Below are positions 31,518-41,347 of a DNA stretch of 64,000 nucleotides, piece after piece. Both the position numbers and the translations under genes were made by a program. Source of the stretch: Ramazzottius varieornatus (lineage: Eukaryota; Tardigrada; Eutardigrada; Parachela; Ramazzottiidae); the NCBI GenBank assembly GCA_001949185.1, contig BDGG01000003.1:3765158-3829157 (forward strand). The letters run 5' to 3'. How positions within the stretch are numbered: position 1 is the stretch's first letter; every line of letters starts with the position of its first letter. The notes beneath the pieces are model-generated. The model did no database searches. It saw nothing but the letters and a program-made list of their open reading frames with translations, and was not told the DNA's origin.

Positions 31518-32993
31518 TCAGTCCTCGTCAGTAGCCGAAACCTCGGCCGACAGTTCCGGGTCCTTCGAGATGCGTGGACCATCATCCCGATTCAGAATCA
31601 TCCCGATTCGCTGGACTTCATCGTCGATCCGTTTCAATTCTTGACTGTTCTGGGCCAGAAGCCTCTGGACTCTCGGTGGCCGAGGCTGGCTTCGATCCGT
31701 GTTTGCCCTCCAGAGGTACTCGATCGCTAGCAAGTAGTCCGCGGCTTCCGCTGCCAGTTTCTTGTCCGTAATTTCCTCCACATGTGGCTCGACCTCTGTC
31801 AAAATCTGTCGCATGTCCAGCTCGCGAAGTTGGTCCGTCTTCATAAAGAGGACGGTCTCTTCGAGCTCTTGATCGGCGATATCATTGACCACATGTGGAA
31901 GGCCAGAGTTTGGCGGAAGTGGCAGTATCTGGCAGGTTTCCAGAATGCCACTGTCCACCACGGCTTTGGGGTCCCTGAGGCCCAGTGGAGGCATGGGATA
32001 TTGATGAGGGAACGTCGGCTTGAACTTCTTCAGTTGGGTGATTTCACCAACAACAGGGATATTGTTCTTCCACATACCTTGGAAACATTTACCCGTCCGG
32101 GCAAAATTATACTTCCCTGGACCATTTTTCTTGTCCTCCGTGTACTCGCCTTGATGGTAATTCCCGTACGCTTGAAGCAAAACGAGAATTACCGTCGGTT
32201 CAGATCAATTGCTTAATGTGCTCTAGATCTCCGGTGACACCCTTAATGGGCCGATACTGTACCGTACCTTCTCGGGTAGCCCCATAACCCCATCGTTGGT
32301 CGTTTCGCCATTGTCCTTCGTAGATCGCTCCATCGGGCGCAAAATGGCGCCCCCAGCCGTCACGGATTCCTTGCTTCCACAAGCCTTCGTAGAATTCGTC
32401 CACAGTCCATCGATACGTGCCCCATCCCTGTGCAACAAAAAAGCATGGGATACAGGTCCACAATGAGGAAGTTCTCCGGAGAATCATTATCTTTTTGAAA
32501 ACGATTACGAATGAAAAACCGTTTGCATGCGATTTTTCCGTTAGATACCATGTAGACGGCGTTCTCATACATCGCGAAGCCCGCGCTTGTAGTAACCGAT
32601 GTAAGTCAGGAACCAAGTATCATCAGGCCTCTTCTCGAACCAAGCTCCTTGTCCTTTTATGGATCCATACTCCCAATCACCCTTATACAAGTAGCCTTTC
32701 GCATTCGAAACATACTGCCCTTTCCCATGTCTCTTCCCGTTCACCCATTCCCCCACATAATAGTTCCCTCCAGCATAGTCCACTCGTTTCGTCACTTTAC
32801 CGGCAACTGCGACTGGAGGATGTGGACGCATGGGTTTGTCGGATTCTATAACGGTGGCCACTTTGTACCAGGAAGCTACTTTCTCACGTGTCTTCTTGAG
32901 CCTGATGGGAGGCGGTTTCAGCTTCAGCCTTTCCGGCAAACTCACAGGAGCGAAACTCCGCAGATAACTATCCATTCCTGGTTCGAACGGCAT
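31518..32993 (-). CDS. MORN3: MORN-repeat protein, MORN3-like
   Basis: MORN3 is associated with sperm and ciliary structures; MORN repeats form a beta-hairpin scaffold. Exons 32993-32571, 32427-32268 and 32170-31518 join in phase to give 411 residues (human MORN3 240). The region from about residue 70 to 255 holds tandem MORN units: YYVGEWVNGKRHGKGQY, YLYKGDWEYGSIKGQG, FYEGLWKQGIRDGWGRH, IYEGQWRNDQRWGYG and HQGEYTEDKKNGPGKY. It then continues with the family C-terminal block (FPHQYPMPPLGLRDPKAVV). A 130-residue C-terminal extension beyond the family end is mostly helical and acidic (DIADQELEETVLFMKTDQL), ending SAEVSATDED. The N-terminal 70 residues are also longer than in the human protein. 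Confidence 0.85.
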
Positions 32994-33376
32994 GGTTCCC
33001 TAAATATGTCAAAAGTTGAAAGTACGTCAGTTAGCCTATAAAGAAAATGAACAAATAATTCCACAGTATCTATCAGAAGAGTTTGCTTGCCATCTTTTGA
33101 AAATCCAATAGGAGTTGTAGCCTACAAGGTCATCTCTAAGCAGATATATTTCCTCCAAACACTCTTCAAACCGCCAAACTAAAAATTAAATCATTCCGTT
33201 TGGAGCAGGGAATTTGCACTGGAGCAAACAAGTTAATTATGACAATAAAATCATTCGAAAGAAAAGGAACATCAGTTCACAATCTGAAACTAAAACTCTG
33301 AACTAGAACAGGAAGCCACTATACCAAAACGAAGCATCTGAGATCAGGCGACACACACCGAATACGGAAGAAGGTT
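32994..33376. other. Short intergenic stretch between two minus-strand genes
   Basis: Must hold the KEAP1 3' untranslated region and the MORN3-like promoter. Nothing specific was recognised. Confidence 0.5.
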
Positions 33377-36300
33377 CTAGGTCTGAGCATAACAGCAGCT
33401 TCCCCACCATACTGCCGCGCCATGTCCACTTCGCCCTTCAGGCAGGCTTCTCTCCAGGACCCACGAGTTCTGGTCCACGTCGTAACATTCAACGAGCGCT
33501 GAGAACTCTTGTCCGTCATAGCCACCGATAGCGTAGATCCTACCATCCACCGCCACCACACTCAAGGCACTTCGCGCTACCGACATGGACGCCATGGTTG
33601 TCCACGAGTCGCTTTCGACGTCGTACCGTTCCACCGAGGACAGCTGGCTCACTCCATCGTACCCACCGATCGCGTATACAAACCCATCCAAGGACACCAC
33701 GCCTACAGGAAACACCAAAGCAATTCGTGAACCTTCAAGCCTGAAAGGCCAGGGCCGTCTGTGTATAATACCTGCGCCACTTCGCCTGGAGTTCATGGGG
33801 GCCACAAACTTCCACTGGTCCGTGTCAGGGTCGTAACATTCGACACATCGAAGACGCTCCGCGCCGTCGAACCCACCAACTGCGTACAGCAATCGATTCA
33901 GGCTGGTGATTCCCAGACCAAGCCGAGCTCGATGCATGTCTGCGATGGGCGACCAGATTTCGTCGGTGGGAATGTACCTATGAACAGATAATATATCTGC
34001 TATTTCGTCATTCATCTTAGTTTTGTTCTAGTATACAACGTATTCTATCTCTTTCGTATAATTTCATGTTTCAGCGCGACGAATCGTGTGGAAGGAGCCC
34101 AGGGTTCTACGTCGAGTCAACAACCCCTGCTATGATTGTTTCAGGGCAAAGTCTAATCGCAAACTGCATTGTCATGCTTAATCTCATATTTACACTGACA
34201 GTTCAACTGCCTCGAAATACAGTCTCTCAAACACGTGGAACCTGGCATGACAAGGTGAAGGTAGCGGCAACAGAAGCTAATGACTGTCTTGCTGACGCGG
34301 CAGATTTTTCCCGCACATGAGTGATGTGTTATGGTTATAGCAGTAAAACATGACATAGTGCACAGTCATGGCACACTTCGCAGTAAAACACGTCTTACCT
34401 TTCGCCGGATCGATGGAATGTGGCTTGCATGGAACCGCCAACTACGTAGAACAGATTATCAATGGCAACAGCACCCGCTCTGTTTCTAGCCACCGACATG
34501 TCCGGGCATTTCCGCCAAGAATCCCCAAAGGGATCGTATGCGTCAACAGCGGAAGAATCAAAGTTCCCTTCCGGCTGTGTACATCTTCCACCGGCAACGT
34601 ACAGTAATCCATGGACAAACGCACTGCCTAAAATGAGGGAATCACTTCCATAAGACAGTTCAGCGAAACAGCGCACCGAAAACGATGATACGGGCGTCAA
34701 GCAAATTGATATGCGATCTTTCATCCACATGCATAGAAGAACCATATACCAATTCATATTACAGAGGTATGCAGGTGAGTGTAACTCTGACGAAATTTGA
34801 TGGTGCGACTGGCTGTGACTTACAAACGCCGCTGCGACATGTGGGCATGTCAGCCAAGCTCCTCCATATCTTCGTTCTGGGGTCGAAGCATTCCAGTTTG
34901 CTCAGAGAGAACCGAAGATAGCCGCCGACCACGTAGATGACGGTTGGAAGATCGGGATTGCATCGCTTTCTCATTTGGCATTTCTTGTGGGAAGTCAGTT
35001 CCTTCATCACTTTGACCAAGTAGTCACGACAGTGTGGGTGTTTCTTTAGCAATTCACAGAACTTGATCTGCTGTTCCAAGAACGTGGGAGGGAGGAAGTA
35101 ACACCGCACGACGTAAACGATATCTTCGAGGTGTGGCCGACGATTCTTCTCATCGTAACGAATCCATCGCATCACAGCGTTATAAACCTGGAAAGAGATC
35201 CCGTTGATAAAGATATATCGATACCACACAAAGAGACCCTTTGGACTAATTGAAAGCCAACTGCATTTCAAAATGCAACAAGTCTTCATTAACCTGCATA
35301 CACGTACCCCGTCGCAAGTGTGTTAGAGCGTTGTATGCAGGCAGGGAAAAGACGGCTTACCTCATTCAGAATGTGAAATACAATTTGGGCTTTCCTGCAC
35401 TTGGATTTCTAATAGATTCTGGTTCAACTATGCTTACTTCTGATTCGGTGTTTACGACGATTTCGTCCCTCTTCACCAGGTTTATCAGCTGACAGACGCG
35501 TTGTTGGAGGAACTCTTCGCTGTGGCTGACTTCGGTGAAGTTCTTATCGATGTATTCACGGGCAATGCTAGTAAGTTTGGTGCAGCCATGCTGGTTGGCG
35601 AATTCAGCAATGCCGATGGCGTTGCAAGGATCCAGTTGGGACTCAAGAAAGTGGCAGCAGCAATCTATCACCTACAAACAGAAAGGAAAATGCAGTCATT
35701 ATTCGCGCCAAGCAGCCTTCATAATGTGTTAGCTGAACTGACATGTTGCATTTGAAGCATGACCGCCGCAGGAAGAATATGACAGATATTATGTTCACCG
35801 ATGGTGATCTCGGACGTGTAGCAGAAGTCGATTAGTTTCCCTAATATCCTCGGACACATCTTTTCTAGCCGAATCACTTCTTCATTGGCTTCCTTCATCC
35901 CCATGGTGAACATGGCGCGGAAATAGGGGGAGGAAGCGGCAAGAACGATGCGATGAGCAGGGAAGAGATGGCCAGCAGCTTGAAGCTTTACGTCACATAG
36001 AGTTTGTCCTTCCGCTTTCCGGAATTCATTCATGGCTAGAAAAGCATCGGACGGATACTGGACATTCTTGCAGTGAATCTTTCTTGCAGGTTCCGACTCA
36101 TCCCCTTCCGGTCTTCTTCTCCGAAAACATATTGGTCCAGGACAAGGTTGCGTTCCTTTGGTGCAACGCACACCTATAAAGATCATTAAAATATCAGTTT
36201 CATCATACACCTGCAGATATTCAAATGGAGGGTTCGGAATAGGATGAGAGTATCCATATGTGTGAAAGTGCGTATTTTTGACCGATATTCTGTTAGTCCA

Positions 36301-36633
36301 TAAAAGCTTTATGTGCTCCGTACCTCGGCAGCCAAATGGTGGCCACTGGTTTATCACAGAAGCATCTGGAGCCCTTCCAACAAGTACAACAGGAGGAACG
36401 GGAATAGGCTTGGTTTCTTGGCAGGAAGAGATGCCAATCATCTGAGTGATATCACGACATACAGAGCAATCTGGTGAGCAAAAGCCATTGTGCAGGGTAT
36501 TTTGTATTTCGGGCACTGCGTCGGATGAACACACATCCATGGACTCTTCCGGCTGAAGTCCTCCATGAGAGTGAGTCGATAGGCAAGAGCCGAACTCGAC
36601 GTCCGCGCCCGACGTAGATGGACAAAGGTCCAT
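33377..36633 (-). CDS. KEAP1: KEAP1-like redox-sensing BTB-BACK-Kelch protein
   Basis: KEAP1 is the CUL3 adaptor that marks NRF2/CncC for degradation until electrophiles modify its cysteines. Exons 36633-36324, 36173-35743, 35671-35438, 35187-34824, 34627-34399, 33977-33772 and 33702-33377 join in phase, giving 699 residues (human 624). A Cys-rich leader of about 140 residues precedes the BTB (AHRIVLAASSPYFRAMFT). BACK carries LDPCNAIGIAEFANQHGC and CRDYLVKVMKEL. Six Kelch blades start near residue 408 (YVVGGYLRFSL). The sensor positions equivalent to human C273, C288 and C297 are Cys (RCYFLPP, KFCELL, HCRDYL, about residues 354, 369, 378). The C151 position is Asn, with a Cys two residues later (GEHNICHI). 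NRF2-contact residues Y334, S363, R380, R415 and R483 equivalents are present. Two introns hold short ACCTGCATAC palindrome ends. Confidence 0.95.
34727..34776. repeat. Short palindrome, ACCTGCATAC family (one clear end)
   Basis: The end GGTATGCAGGTG is clear at 34764-34775; the facing arm (about 34727-34750, CATGCATAG...) is degenerate. In intron 4 of the KEAP1-like gene. Confidence 0.4.
35291..35345. repeat. Short palindrome, ACCTGCATAC family
   Basis: AACCTGCATACACGTACC and GCGTTGTATGCAGGC face each other over about 25 bases in intron 3 of the KEAP1-like gene. Confidence 0.7.
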
Positions 36634-37559
36634 GTTGCAAAATCGTCCGGAAGTCGCGCGTCAAAGCGTCGCACAGCTGTTATCGCTTGTCCATCCAAGG
36701 TTACACACGGATTCCCCAGATCCTCCACTGTGTCCTCCGTGTGTCCAGGGACAAACCCAATCCGTCCTTCATCCCAGTACCTAGACAATCGTGGAGATAA
36801 ACAATACAGTTATTTGAGCAGTAATTAGAACGAATTCTCTTTGTTTCTTATCTGATGAAAGAATGCGAATTGCGAAAACAGAAAACTGAGCAGTCATTTA
36901 ACCCCTAACACAGGTAAGCTGGATCGATTGATTAAAAGAACGTGCTCCGTCAATTACGGATCTGCGGAACGGCATGCAGCGTGCCCAAATGGACGTGCGA
37001 ACGAGCGAGATATCTTATCAATCTTACGTGCTTATGTTAAGAATGTGTCATGTCATGCTGGCTATACTACGTGACCAGGTCCTGGTCCTGAAGGAACGAA
37101 GAAGTCTTGACGTAAAGCATCCATAACAGAAGGGATATTCGCAGGAGACGGCAACAACCGCAAGTCACGCGATTGTGTGTCTCATCAACTGGAATAACGA
37201 TCGAAACGTGGAAGATGAGTATTGTATCAGAGATCCAGAGAAAAGACTTGCGTAGGCTGTCGTTCCATGAAAGGCGATCTTTGCCGTTTCAGTCTGCTGA
37301 TGCATACCACTGCAAATGCTGACGCATTACAAAGCATCAGGAGTAACAAAACTATTCAAAATCACAGATCGACGTTCAAAATCCGGAGGTTCTCATAATG
37401 CAGAGGACTGGTAGCAAAATACATACATTGTCCAAGACGAGGACAAACTGAGACCCAAACTAAACGCACGATCAAATTCTGGCTCCGGGCCTCTGCCTGC
37501 ACTTTCCTCAGCGGCTTCAGCGTGACACATCTATCTTTAAGGTCCGTGAACCATTCGAC
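36634..37559. other. 5' flank of the KEAP1-like gene
   Basis: No coding exon supported; a minus-strand frame at 36438-36788 overlaps KEAP1 exon 1 in another frame. The KEAP1 promoter is expected here, but I saw no clear antioxidant-response element or TATA box. Confidence 0.5.
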
Positions 37560-37752
37560 TTCCGGAAGTGGTAGGCTATTGAACAGAAGGTGGAGGACTC
37601 TTCGATGCTGCGGTCTGGATCTTATGTTCCTTCGTCCAGGTCTTGTTGGTCTGGTTTTTAGATTTTTCTAGCACGTCCTTCTTTTCCCAAGCCTCTGTAT
37701 CCAGGCGGCGAACCTCGAAGTTCTTCTCGATGTCTTCCGCCAATGTGTAGAA
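37560..37752 (-). CDS. Possible terminal exon of a small unidentified protein
   Basis: After a plausible acceptor (GGTTTTGCAG) the frame reads AFYTLAEDIEKNFEVRRLD and then Lys-rich sequence to a stop near 37564. It is helical and charged. It may be the last exon of the gene that starts at 38246, perhaps through a small exon near 37870-37905, but the junctions could not be confirmed. Confidence 0.3.
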
Positions 37753-38102
37753 GGCTGCAAAACCAACTTCCGGTTCGCGCTTATAACTACCAGAGTGCCG
37801 GAATGGGGAACCCGTAAGGGCTTATTCATACGAGGTCCCATTATCAAGACTCACTTCTTAAAACACCTGGGTGGTGGCTTCGCATCCAGTACCGAAGATC
37901 TATAACAGAACATCAGTACAGTTGATAACTGACAAAGGTACAGGCTGATCGCAAATAAATTCAAGGAGTAGCACGACTGTAAAAATGCTGCGCTAATTGA
38001 CAAGGCGCTTTCGGTACGGTGTAAGTGATCAGATGATCCCGAACATCGTGTACACACTTGTACTCTGTCAAAAGCGACAGTGCGTCGCCTCAGCAGCCGT
38101 GA

Positions 38103-38246
38103 TCACTCCAGTGAAATCTTGCCTTGATTATATTCCATGATGTAATAAAGACTTCCTACGCCCAAAATGAGCGCTCCCTGGGTGTAACCAACAATTCGAA
38201 GATATCCACTCCAGTTAAACTCTCTGATTCTTCTTGGTAAGCTCAT
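38103..38246 (-). CDS. Small single-span membrane protein (47 residues) or first exon
   Basis: ATG 38246 opens MSLPRRIREFNWSGYL, basic and amphipathic, then a single hydrophobic helix (GALILGVGSLYYIMEY) and a short tail to a stop at 38103. The pattern resembles small mitochondrial inner-membrane or assembly proteins, but I do not recognise the family. It may stand alone or splice to the minus-strand exon at 37560-37752. Confidence 0.4.
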   Translation of the reverse strand: MSLPRRIREFNWSGYLRIVGYTQGALILGVGSLYYIMEYNQGKISLE

Positions 38247-38926
38247 GATGCCAAGTTGCAAGTGGAGGGCCGACCATCTGAGCGATGATTCTACCAAAAC
38301 ATTTCAGGAACATCTTCGATGGTCATCTTCAGACGACGGTATCGAATCATCCTCGGGATAATGCATGGAAGTCAACGGTGGTTAAGTCTTATCTAACCAA
38401 TTTGCCATAGGCCACTTCCGGTTGAAGTACGAAGATTGCGATAAAGCGATCGCAGTTCATTCGACCACGTTGTTGCTCCTCCCAATGCGTCTTTGTTGTC
38501 TATTCACTCATGATTCATTCTAAGGTCTCCTATCCGGCCATCACGCTTCTTCTTCTGGGATACTTTTCACCACCATCTTCAAAACTCGGGACCTCGCTGA
38601 TCAGGGGCTTTGTTGCTCGTGACTGTCAGATGAAAAAGTCTTGCGGAGTGGCCAGCGGGGACGGTACGTGCCATTCTCTCCGTGTCAGTAAGCGGAGGCG
38701 CTGCTCCAGCAAGGTGATCCAGCCATTCAGGTATGTTATGTTCATACGCTCTGTCGGTATACGATCGTTGTGGACAGCTTGCCAATGTCAATTTTTTGGA
38801 CACCTGAGAATAATGTGAAGTCCTTACGAGAAGATGTTGCATGTCCGTATAAAGACCGTATTTATGACGGTGCATTCGCACGTAACATGATTTTGATTTG
38901 TTGTTTTACAGATAGTACTCACTGGA
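38247..38926. other. Divergent intergenic stretch upstream of Derlin-1
   Basis: Frames at 38510-38818 (+) and 38579-38881 (-) overlap each other and show no family features. The Derlin-1 promoter should lie here. Confidence 0.5.
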
Positions 38927-40218
38927 ATGGCCTCCAACGAGCTATCCATCTGGTTCAACAGCATCCCTCAAATTACAAAGTAAGTTTCGCAGGGTGAATG
39001 TGGGTCCGTCCGCAGATTCTCGGGTTTAGTTGGCGGAAGAACGCCATCCGACATTACCGTTGTGTTTGTCGCAGGTATTGGTTCACGGGATCAGTTATCC
39101 TTCCCCTGCTGGGCAGATTCGGGATAGTCAATTCCTATTATCTCGTTCTGGACGCTCTTCTGACGCTAAAACATTTCCAGGTCAGCCCGATTACCGTCCT
39201 CAGCCACGTTTAGATTCTAGCAAGTTTGTTTGAAACTTGATCTAAGTTTTGTTGTCGTTGCAGATATGGAGACCCATTACAGCCCTGTTCTACTTTCCCA
39301 TATCTCCCCGGACGGGCTTTCATTTTTTACTCAACCTGTATTTCATGTACAATTATTCTTCCCAGCTTGAAAGCGGTAGGGTTTCTGCGTAGTCTGTGAC
39401 CGACTTCATAGTAAATTCGGACGCATTTTCTTCCTCTTTGACAGGTCACTTCGTGGGTCGCCGGGCCGACTACTTGTTCATGCTGATATTCAACTGGGCT
39501 TGCCTCGTTCTGGTTGGGCTATGCACGGACCTTATGGTACACTTTTCGAAGAACCTAGTGCTGTTCGTGCTGCAACTTAGAGCCTGCGTAGCCGTAATGT
39601 TTGTTGCAGTTACTGATGGATCCGATGGTTCTTAGCGTTCTGTATGTGTGGTGCCAACTGAACAGGTACGTTTTGATGGACTCGTAACAGCCACGCAAGT
39701 TGTCGGTGACTAATTAAAGAAGCACAAATTGCTGAAACGGGAGATGTTTTTCCAATCTAAATGTATTTTTGTCTTTCAGGGATGTGATTGTATCCTTCTG
39801 GTTCGGTACTCGCTTCAAGGCGATGTACCTGCCATGGGTCTTGTTTGGATTCAACTTCATTCTGGGATCAGGGTAATTCGTTTCAATCCACATAAAGTCG
39901 CGCTTACCTTGGTCTTCATTGGTTTCTTGACTTGGCGAGTAGTAATTGAACCATTCTGTATCTTACAGAGGGATATTCGATCTGCTGGGTATCGTCGTCG
40001 GCCACCTGTACTACTTCCTGGCCTTCAAGTACCCACAGGATTTCGGTGGACCAGCCTTGCTTCGAACTCCAGGCTTCCTTCTTCGACTACTTCCAAATAC
40101 AAGAGTCATGGGAGGTTTCGGAGCTCCTCCACCCGCCAGACGTCGCGATGGAGGAGATGATGACGCTGCCATACCCAGACCACGAGGTTGGGGTACTGGA
40201 CACCGACTAGGCGATTGA
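38927..40218 (+). CDS. DERL1: Derlin-1, ER retrotranslocation factor
   Basis: Derlins are rhomboid-like pseudoproteases in the ER membrane that help extract misfolded proteins with VCP/p97 for proteasomal degradation. Exons 38927-38979, 39075-39180, 39264-39375, 39445-39536, 39610-39665, 39780-39872 and 39969-40218 join in phase to give 253 residues (human DERL1 251). Diagnostic blocks are [60 protein letters not shown] and [16 protein letters not shown]. The cytosolic tail ends [11 protein letters not shown], an SHP-box-like p97-binding motif as in human DERL1 (GWGQGFRLGDQ). The tail has an Asp/Arg-rich insertion. All introns are under 100 bases. Confidence 0.97.
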
Positions 40219-40767
40219 GCTCCGGTGTCGTCTTCGTAGTTGATCATCTTTTCTAACAATGACCGTTTATTTCCTTAGTACTTTGACTGAGCTAACCTCG
40301 TATCATTTCAGTCGTCAGGCCCAGTTTGATGTTTCGAAATAATTACCAAGAGTTCAATATTGTTCAATGTAATGTATGGACGTTTACCGCCTGGTTACTG
40401 ATGTATGGAAGCCTAGTTTTTGAAAAAAAAACTGCGTCGGCAGTGCTTTACTGTGCACCCATCTGGTTGGCGAACTCTTGAACCGTAGACTGGAAGACTT
40501 TAACACGGTAAAGGGCCTCTAAGGTCTAATATCGTTACCGGTACCAGGGTCAACGTCGGTGCCGATCCGAAAGGATCCGAATAGCAGTTGAGGCTTACTT
40601 CATTGTGTATCTGCACTGGCTCCTTTCGACCGGTCTGCGTAGAGGTGGAGAAGGAAGAACGAACAGAAGCCTTCAGCGTCAGTTTCATGAATAATTCCAA
40701 CGATAACTCGAACTTTCGCTGCAGAATGATCAGGTTGTTGGAATAAATGATGTCAATCGGTATAGAC
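40219..40767. other. Intergenic stretch before the tRNA
   Basis: 3' flank of Derlin-1. The 90-codon minus-strand frame at 40500-40772 runs into the tRNA gene and is not supported. Confidence 0.5.
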
Positions 40768-40839
40768 GCCACTTTGGCTCAGTGGTAGAGCATCAGTCTC
40801 GTAAACTGAGGGTCCCGTGTTCGATCCACGGAAGTGGCT
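40768..40839 (+). tRNA. trnT-CGT: tRNA-Thr (anticodon CGT)
   Basis: A complete 72-base cloverleaf. The acceptor stem GCCACTT / AAGTGGC has seven perfect pairs. The D arm is GCTC-AGTGGTA-GAGC, the anticodon arm TCAGT-CTCGTAA-ACTGA with anticodon CGT, the variable loop GGGTC, and the T arm CCGTG-TTCGATC-CACGG. The discriminator base is T and there is no intron. The internal A box (TGGCTCAGTGG) and B box (GTTCGATCC) are intact, so it should be transcribed by RNA polymerase III. Confidence 0.95.
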
Positions 40840-40842
40840 ATC

Positions 40843-40847
40843 TTTTT
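40843..40847 (+). terminator. Pol III terminator (T5)
   Basis: TTTTT begins four bases after the tRNA-Thr 3' end, the usual RNA polymerase III stop. Confidence 0.8.
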
Positions 40848-41347
40848 CAGTTTTGCACCTTACCCTATTCACCTTTTTCTCCAGGTCCTTCTTCTCGTCC
40901 CTGGCAGAATTTGCACTAAGATCCCAGTCGTCAATGACCTTCCCGGCATTCCCTCCCCATTCGATGGCAGAATTATTCGAACACGAGAAAGGACCCAAAG
41001 ATGGTCAAAAGACCGTAACTGCACTAGTTCAGTGACGCCCCGCTGCCGACTTTCGGCTTGTTCCGTTTTCCACAGTCCGTCATTCTCACCTTTGCTCTAG
41101 TTTTCTGTTGCATTCGTCCGGGTCTTCACAGGAGTAAAACAACGAAAATTCATAGATCTTTTCTCCTTCTGTAGTCAGTCAAGTGCAAAAAACTACATTC
41201 GTCGTGATGAAATAAGCCCAACAGTTCTGTAACTAAATTCTAACAGAAGTGTTCAACAATGAAAAAAATAATCTGCTAGTCTTTGCATCAGTACGAGTAC
41301 GAGTTCGAGTAGGATCTATGATTTACCTGAATGGTTATAATTCGAAA
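40848..41347. other. 3' flank of the USP53/54-like gene
   Basis: No gene seen; plus-strand frames at 40817-41100 overlap the tRNA and have no features. A GAGTAC-type short repetition (GTACGAGTACGAGTTCGAG) is at about 41291-41310. Confidence 0.5.
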
